DNA of 64,000 nt from Otis tarda (taxonomy: Eukaryota > Chordata > Aves > Otidiformes > Otididae), in contig CM048552.1 in assembly GCA_026413225.1 (NCBI GenBank), forward strand, positions 202,319,553-202,383,552, written 5' to 3'. The notes under the pieces were generated by a model. That model was not told where the DNA came from. It saw nothing but the letters and a program-made list of their open reading frames with translations, and did not search any database. Position 1 is the first letter of the stretch. Every line of letters begins with the position of its first letter. Shown here one piece after another: positions 62,301 to 64,000 of this stretch. The translations under genes and the position numbers were made by a program.

Positions 62301-62793
62301 AAAATAAGGTCTATTTCAGGTCTTTGGTTTTATATTTTTATTAAATACTTAAAAAATAATTCTTTCTTAATTTAAGTTTATAAAGTTACATGGCTTTCCT
62401 TCTCTTCCCTTAGCTATTATTTCATCTGGTGTAGCATTTTACATAAGATCCAGAAAAGTCAAATCAGTCTAAGCAGTAGATCAGGAAAAAGAGACTGATG
62501 AATTAGCACAACATTGGGGCTACTGCTAGGTGGATTAGATTCACCATAATGCCCTCTACTCAAACCACATGAAAATACTTTGAAACTTTAGAACATATTT
62601 TAAGAATAGTATTTTGTGTTCATGTCTTGCCAAGATTTGCTGTAAGGAAACCCCAGTACAGTACTCTTTGCCCTCAAAGAAGTAAACATGAAACAAAACC
62701 TTTAATCAGAAAAATCCCTTACCTCCCATGCTATTACTAATTCATGTCGCCTTCCACTTCTACCACTTACATTAGCTGGAGGTGTCTTTGGAA
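35261..62793 (-). CDS. CNTN5: Contactin-5, C-terminal part (FnIII 2-4 and GPI signal), seven exons
   Basis: Contactin-5 (NB-2) is a GPI-anchored neuronal cell-adhesion protein of the immunoglobulin superfamily, with six Ig and four FnIII domains and roughly 1,100 residues. It acts on the outer face of axonal membranes. The coding join on the minus strand is 62793-62723, 59757-59523, 47438-47329, 39400-39214, 38739-38627, 37210-37042, 35364-35261. This is 989 nt, giving 328 whole residues plus a split first codon and the stop. All borders are AG/GT and the phases agree throughout. Recognition rests on peptides I know from CNTN5, such as [26 protein letters not shown] and [15 protein letters not shown]. 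Other contactins differ at these points. Four N-glycosylation sequons are visible (NVS, NGT, and NES twice). The N-terminal half lies outside the window. No stop or frameshift interrupts the exons, so the gene looks intact here. Confidence 0.95.
35365..38626 (-). other. CNTN5 introns around the FnIII-4 second exon
   Basis: Two introns of 1,416 nt (37211-38626) and 1,677 nt (35365-37041), separated by the exon at 37042-37210. Both have GT/AG borders. I see no repeats or extra exons in them. The small 474-nt intron at 38740-39213 is likewise featureless apart from a T run at about 38889-38906. Confidence 0.7.
37042..37210 (-). CDS. CNTN5: CNTN5 exon: rest of FnIII domain 4
   Basis: This 169-nt exon starts in phase 0 after ACCATAG with [20 protein letters not shown] and ends with a single G of a split Gly codon before GTAAGA. 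It contains [20 protein letters not shown] followed by [13 protein letters not shown]. The Y.IEV.A.SEGGDG.AS pattern closes the last FnIII domain. The Cys in EVCAV stands where I recall Arg in mammals (a possible CGT-to-TGT change), giving an unpaired Cys in an extracellular domain. Reading through the donor adds a few non-homologous residues, so the splice is needed. Confidence 0.95.
38627..38739 (-). CDS. CNTN5: CNTN5 exon: start of FnIII domain 4
   Basis: This 113-nt exon lies between TTTTCAG and GTCAGC. The first two bases complete a Pro codon. The product reads [20 protein letters not shown], then [17 protein letters not shown], ending in phase 0. The short form of the domain start (A-B strands, core Trp in LGWEPV) matches FnIII domain 4 of contactin-5. 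NES is a possible glycosylation site. Confidence 0.94.
39214..39400 (-). CDS. CNTN5: CNTN5 exon: rest of FnIII domain 3
   Basis: This 187-nt exon starts after TTGGCAG in phase 0 with [20 protein letters not shown] and ends with one base of a split Pro codon before GTAAGT. The middle reads [20 protein letters not shown], followed by [15 protein letters not shown]. The L.GL...T.Y...VRAYN..G.GP signature is typical of FnIII. NES is a glycosylation sequon. It differs at several positions from the human sequence as I recall it, as expected between classes of vertebrates. The next intron is only 474 nt. Confidence 0.96.
39642..39668. repeat. Perfect 11-bp inverted repeat (hairpin)
   Basis: CATCCTCTGAT, loop GGAAA, ATCAGAGGATG. 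It lies in the CNTN5 intron, about 240 bp upstream (transcript sense) of the exon at 39214-39400. The stem is too short for a microRNA precursor. Confidence 0.75.
40698..41099 (+). mobile_element. ERVL-like LTR, 5'-truncated, in a CNTN5 intron
   Basis: Plus-strand LTR of the same family as 12999-13565. It holds GCACAAGAAGTTGGGATGGG, the promoter block TGACATCATGCTCAG with TATATAAA at 40819-40826, and a short (AAC)n run at 40930-40947. These are followed by ATTAAA (polyadenylation signal, 40971-40976), then a GTGAGTGAATGG part and the end GGGTTAAACCACA at 41099. The usual first 150-200 bp (TGTCCTGGTTT...) are missing. It lies antisense to CNTN5. Confidence 0.8.
47329..47438 (-). CDS. CNTN5: CNTN5 exon: start of FnIII domain 3
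   Basis: This 110-nt exon lies between TTAATACAG and GTATGA. The first two bases (AA) complete the split Glu codon of the previous exon. The product continues [20 protein letters not shown], then [16 protein letters not shown], ending in phase 0. It holds the core Trp of FnIII domain 3. The introns on either side are long: 12,084 nt upstream and 7,928 nt downstream in transcript order. Confidence 0.94.
50472..51422 (-). mobile_element. CR1 LINE, 5'-truncated, with decayed reverse-transcriptase end
   Basis: The element's 3' end is on the left (TCATAGAATCATTGAAT at 50472 is the reverse complement of the CR1 tail). It extends about 950 bp to 51422. The minus strand encodes the C-terminal part of the CR1 reverse transcriptase. 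This starts at [12 protein letters not shown] and includes [11 protein letters not shown], which covers the catalytic [YF]xDD position. It continues through [13 protein letters not shown] and [17 protein letters not shown] near 51292-51294 interrupts the frame where CR1 proteins normally continue (DAI then RDLDRLERW). A frameshift follows RGLEHLSY. So it is a dead copy. It sits inside a CNTN5 intron in the same orientation as the gene. Confidence 0.92.
51694..51719 (+). repeat. Isolated CR1-like terminal repeat
   Basis: CATTCTATGATTCAATGATT and CTATGA, that is three copies of the 8-9 bp CR1 terminal repeat, with no CR1 body next to it. It lies about 270 bp beyond the 5' end of the reverse CR1 at 50472-51422. 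Confidence 0.5.
59523..59757 (-). CDS. CNTN5: CNTN5 exon: rest of FnIII domain 2
   Basis: This 235-nt exon starts in phase 0 after TTTTAG and ends with one base of a split Glu codon before GTCAGT. It encodes [20 protein letters not shown], then a GW..KMVTS segment, and closes the domain with [20 protein letters not shown]. The Y.V..YN..G.G.FSP pattern is the usual F-G strand signature of FnIII repeats. NGT is a glycosylation sequon. It lies 2,965 nt downstream of the previous exon in the transcript. The sequence is close to the human CNTN5 I recall and clearly different from CNTN1, 3, 4 and 6. Confidence 0.95.
59758..62722 (-). other. CNTN5 intron, 2,965 nt
   Basis: The intron lies between the two exons of FnIII domain 2, with GTAAGG donor and TTTTAG acceptor. 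It is unique-looking AT-rich DNA. No exon, repeat family or RNA gene is recognisable in it. Confidence 0.75.
62723..62793 (-). CDS. CNTN5: CNTN5 exon: start of FnIII domain 2
   Basis: This 71-nt exon is too short to stand out as an open frame. It follows a pyrimidine-rich stretch ending in CACAG and is followed by GTAAGG. Its first two bases complete a codon begun in the upstream exon (a Val if that exon ends in G). It then encodes [15 protein letters not shown] and ends in the first beta strand with VIAWE, in phase 0. NVS is a glycosylation sequon. The Trp of AWE is the conserved core tryptophan of the FnIII fold. No further CNTN5 exon is visible between 62794 and 64000. Confidence 0.93.
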
Positions 62794-64000
62794 CTGTGAG
62801 CAGAAAAAAAAAAAAACAAACCAGAACAGAATGTCCAAGTTATTGAAGTTTTCCCCATAGTAATAAGTTGCTGCAGAAGACATGAGGCTGTTAAATCAGA
62901 ACAGAAATAACAAACATAGCACTCTGTGGCAAAGAAAATTTGTTCAAGTTTCATTTCAGAGAATTCCACAGTCAAGCTGGTAAGCTCAAACAAAGCATAA
63001 GCTGAGAATAAAAATAATATTGGAATAAAAAGCTGCTTAACCATTATATCTTCTGCAGATTAGTCAAAATTTCCATGTACAGATCATCTAAGAGATAAAA
63101 CAGAAATTATCTTGTTAACATTTGTATTTTTCGAATAGACAATTCAAAATAAAATGCCAGGGAACGTGACATATTTCAGACTTCAGGTAAAATCATAGAA
63201 CATAAATGTCTCTATTATTTTCCAGGTCATTAGTGATTTGGAATGTTTCAGCTCCTGTAAATCCATTCTTGTATGCTTTACCAAGGGGCCAATTTTCAGA
63301 AATTTTAAAGTAACCAGACTAGATGATCTTTAAAGGTCCTTTCTAACCCAAACTATTGTATGATTCTGTGATCATCCTTAAACACTCCTTATCATTTCTT
63401 GGAAAATGCCAGAAGTAGTACTATCCCCAGTTCTTTAAAAATTGAGATCACCATTATGGTTTTAAAAGCATGCATAAGCAGCTGATGAAATTCTTTAAAA
63501 TAAATTATAATTGTCGTCATCAGTGTGAACTGGGTTATCGTATTATGTAAAACTTCTGAAATCTTAACTGTTCCATTGGAAATGTATAATTTCTTTTAGC
63601 TTGGTGCCTCTATTGATGCTCCTAAAATGACTAATGTCTCGAGTTTATTTACTGTAAACAGGTAACACCTGCATTCTTTATTTGATTAAATATGTCCTAA
63701 GATATAAACTTTCTCTTTTCTTCCTTACAGCAGTACAGAGGTCATTGGTAGAAACGTACTGTGAGGCATTAACTGTTAAGGCATTATTGCATGCTGTTTG
63801 GCTTCTTTATTGAGTAGCGCTGTGCCTTTGAACTATACAAAGAAAAATACATTTAAATAAATGTACACAGTCCTCTCTGTTTCCCATGTTGATCATTAAC
63901 AGCTTAAGTTCAATGAAAGTGCAGTTTTTACTAGATCCTGGAAGTTCACATAAAATTTCAGAATTCTTATGTGTAATGTCTTTTCAAACTCTGAACTCCC
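62794..64000 (-). other. CNTN5 intron (5' part outside window), with CR1 tail
   Basis: Intron upstream of the first visible exon. It begins with a pyrimidine-rich acceptor tract (a run of A on the plus strand near 62804-62816). Apart from a short CR1 3' end near 63315-63370, I see nothing else in it. Confidence 0.7.
63315..63372 (+). mobile_element. CR1 LINE terminal fragment
   Basis: A short 3' end only: ACTAGATGATCTTTAAAGGT, then TTCTAACCCAAACTATTGTA and TGATTCTGTGAT. It lies in the CNTN5 intron, antisense to the gene. Confidence 0.8.

Noticed and set aside
1..64000. tRNA, rRNA, CRISPR array, bacterial operons or phage genes
   Set aside because: None are seen. The window is vertebrate nuclear DNA.

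Overview
The window reads as AT-rich nuclear DNA from a bird. The evidence is several CR1 LINE copies with the typical avian 3' end (repeats of ATTCTATGA), two LTRs of an ERVL-like type and three LTRs of a second endogenous-retrovirus type that I recognise from bird genomes, together with an intron-rich vertebrate gene. Nothing bacterial, phage or plasmid-like is present. I cannot name the species.

The one gene I can support is the 3' end of CNTN5 (contactin-5, NB-2), on the minus strand. Seven coding exons run from 62793 down to 35261, all with canonical AG/GT borders and matching phases. They encode about 328 C-terminal residues: fibronectin type III domains 2, 3 and 4 (two exons each) and a short last exon with the hydrophobic GPI-anchor signal and the stop codon. 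The upstream exons (six Ig domains and FnIII-1) lie beyond position 64000. The introns in order are about 3.0, 12.1, 7.9, 0.5, 1.4 and 1.7 kb. They hold a CR1 of about 950 bp (50472-51422), a truncated ERVL-like LTR (about 40698-41099), and otherwise unique AT-rich DNA.

Below 35261 come the CNTN5 3' UTR and then intergenic DNA. It contains LTRs at 31728-32347 (+), 12999-13565 (-), 10074-11203 (-) and 4305-4861 (-). It also holds CR1 pieces at about 1.4, 19.0, 20.0, 24.5 and 27.5-28.0 kb, a 200-bp pyrimidine tract at 7171-7374, and a 29-bp tandem repeat at 25680-25760. No second gene is certain. One minus-strand open frame at 15730-16098 follows a strong splice-acceptor-like sequence and is worth checking.

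I found no new biological system. The most useful results are the assembled CNTN5 exon set, including the small last exon, the layered LTR families, and the unexplained open frame near 16 kb.
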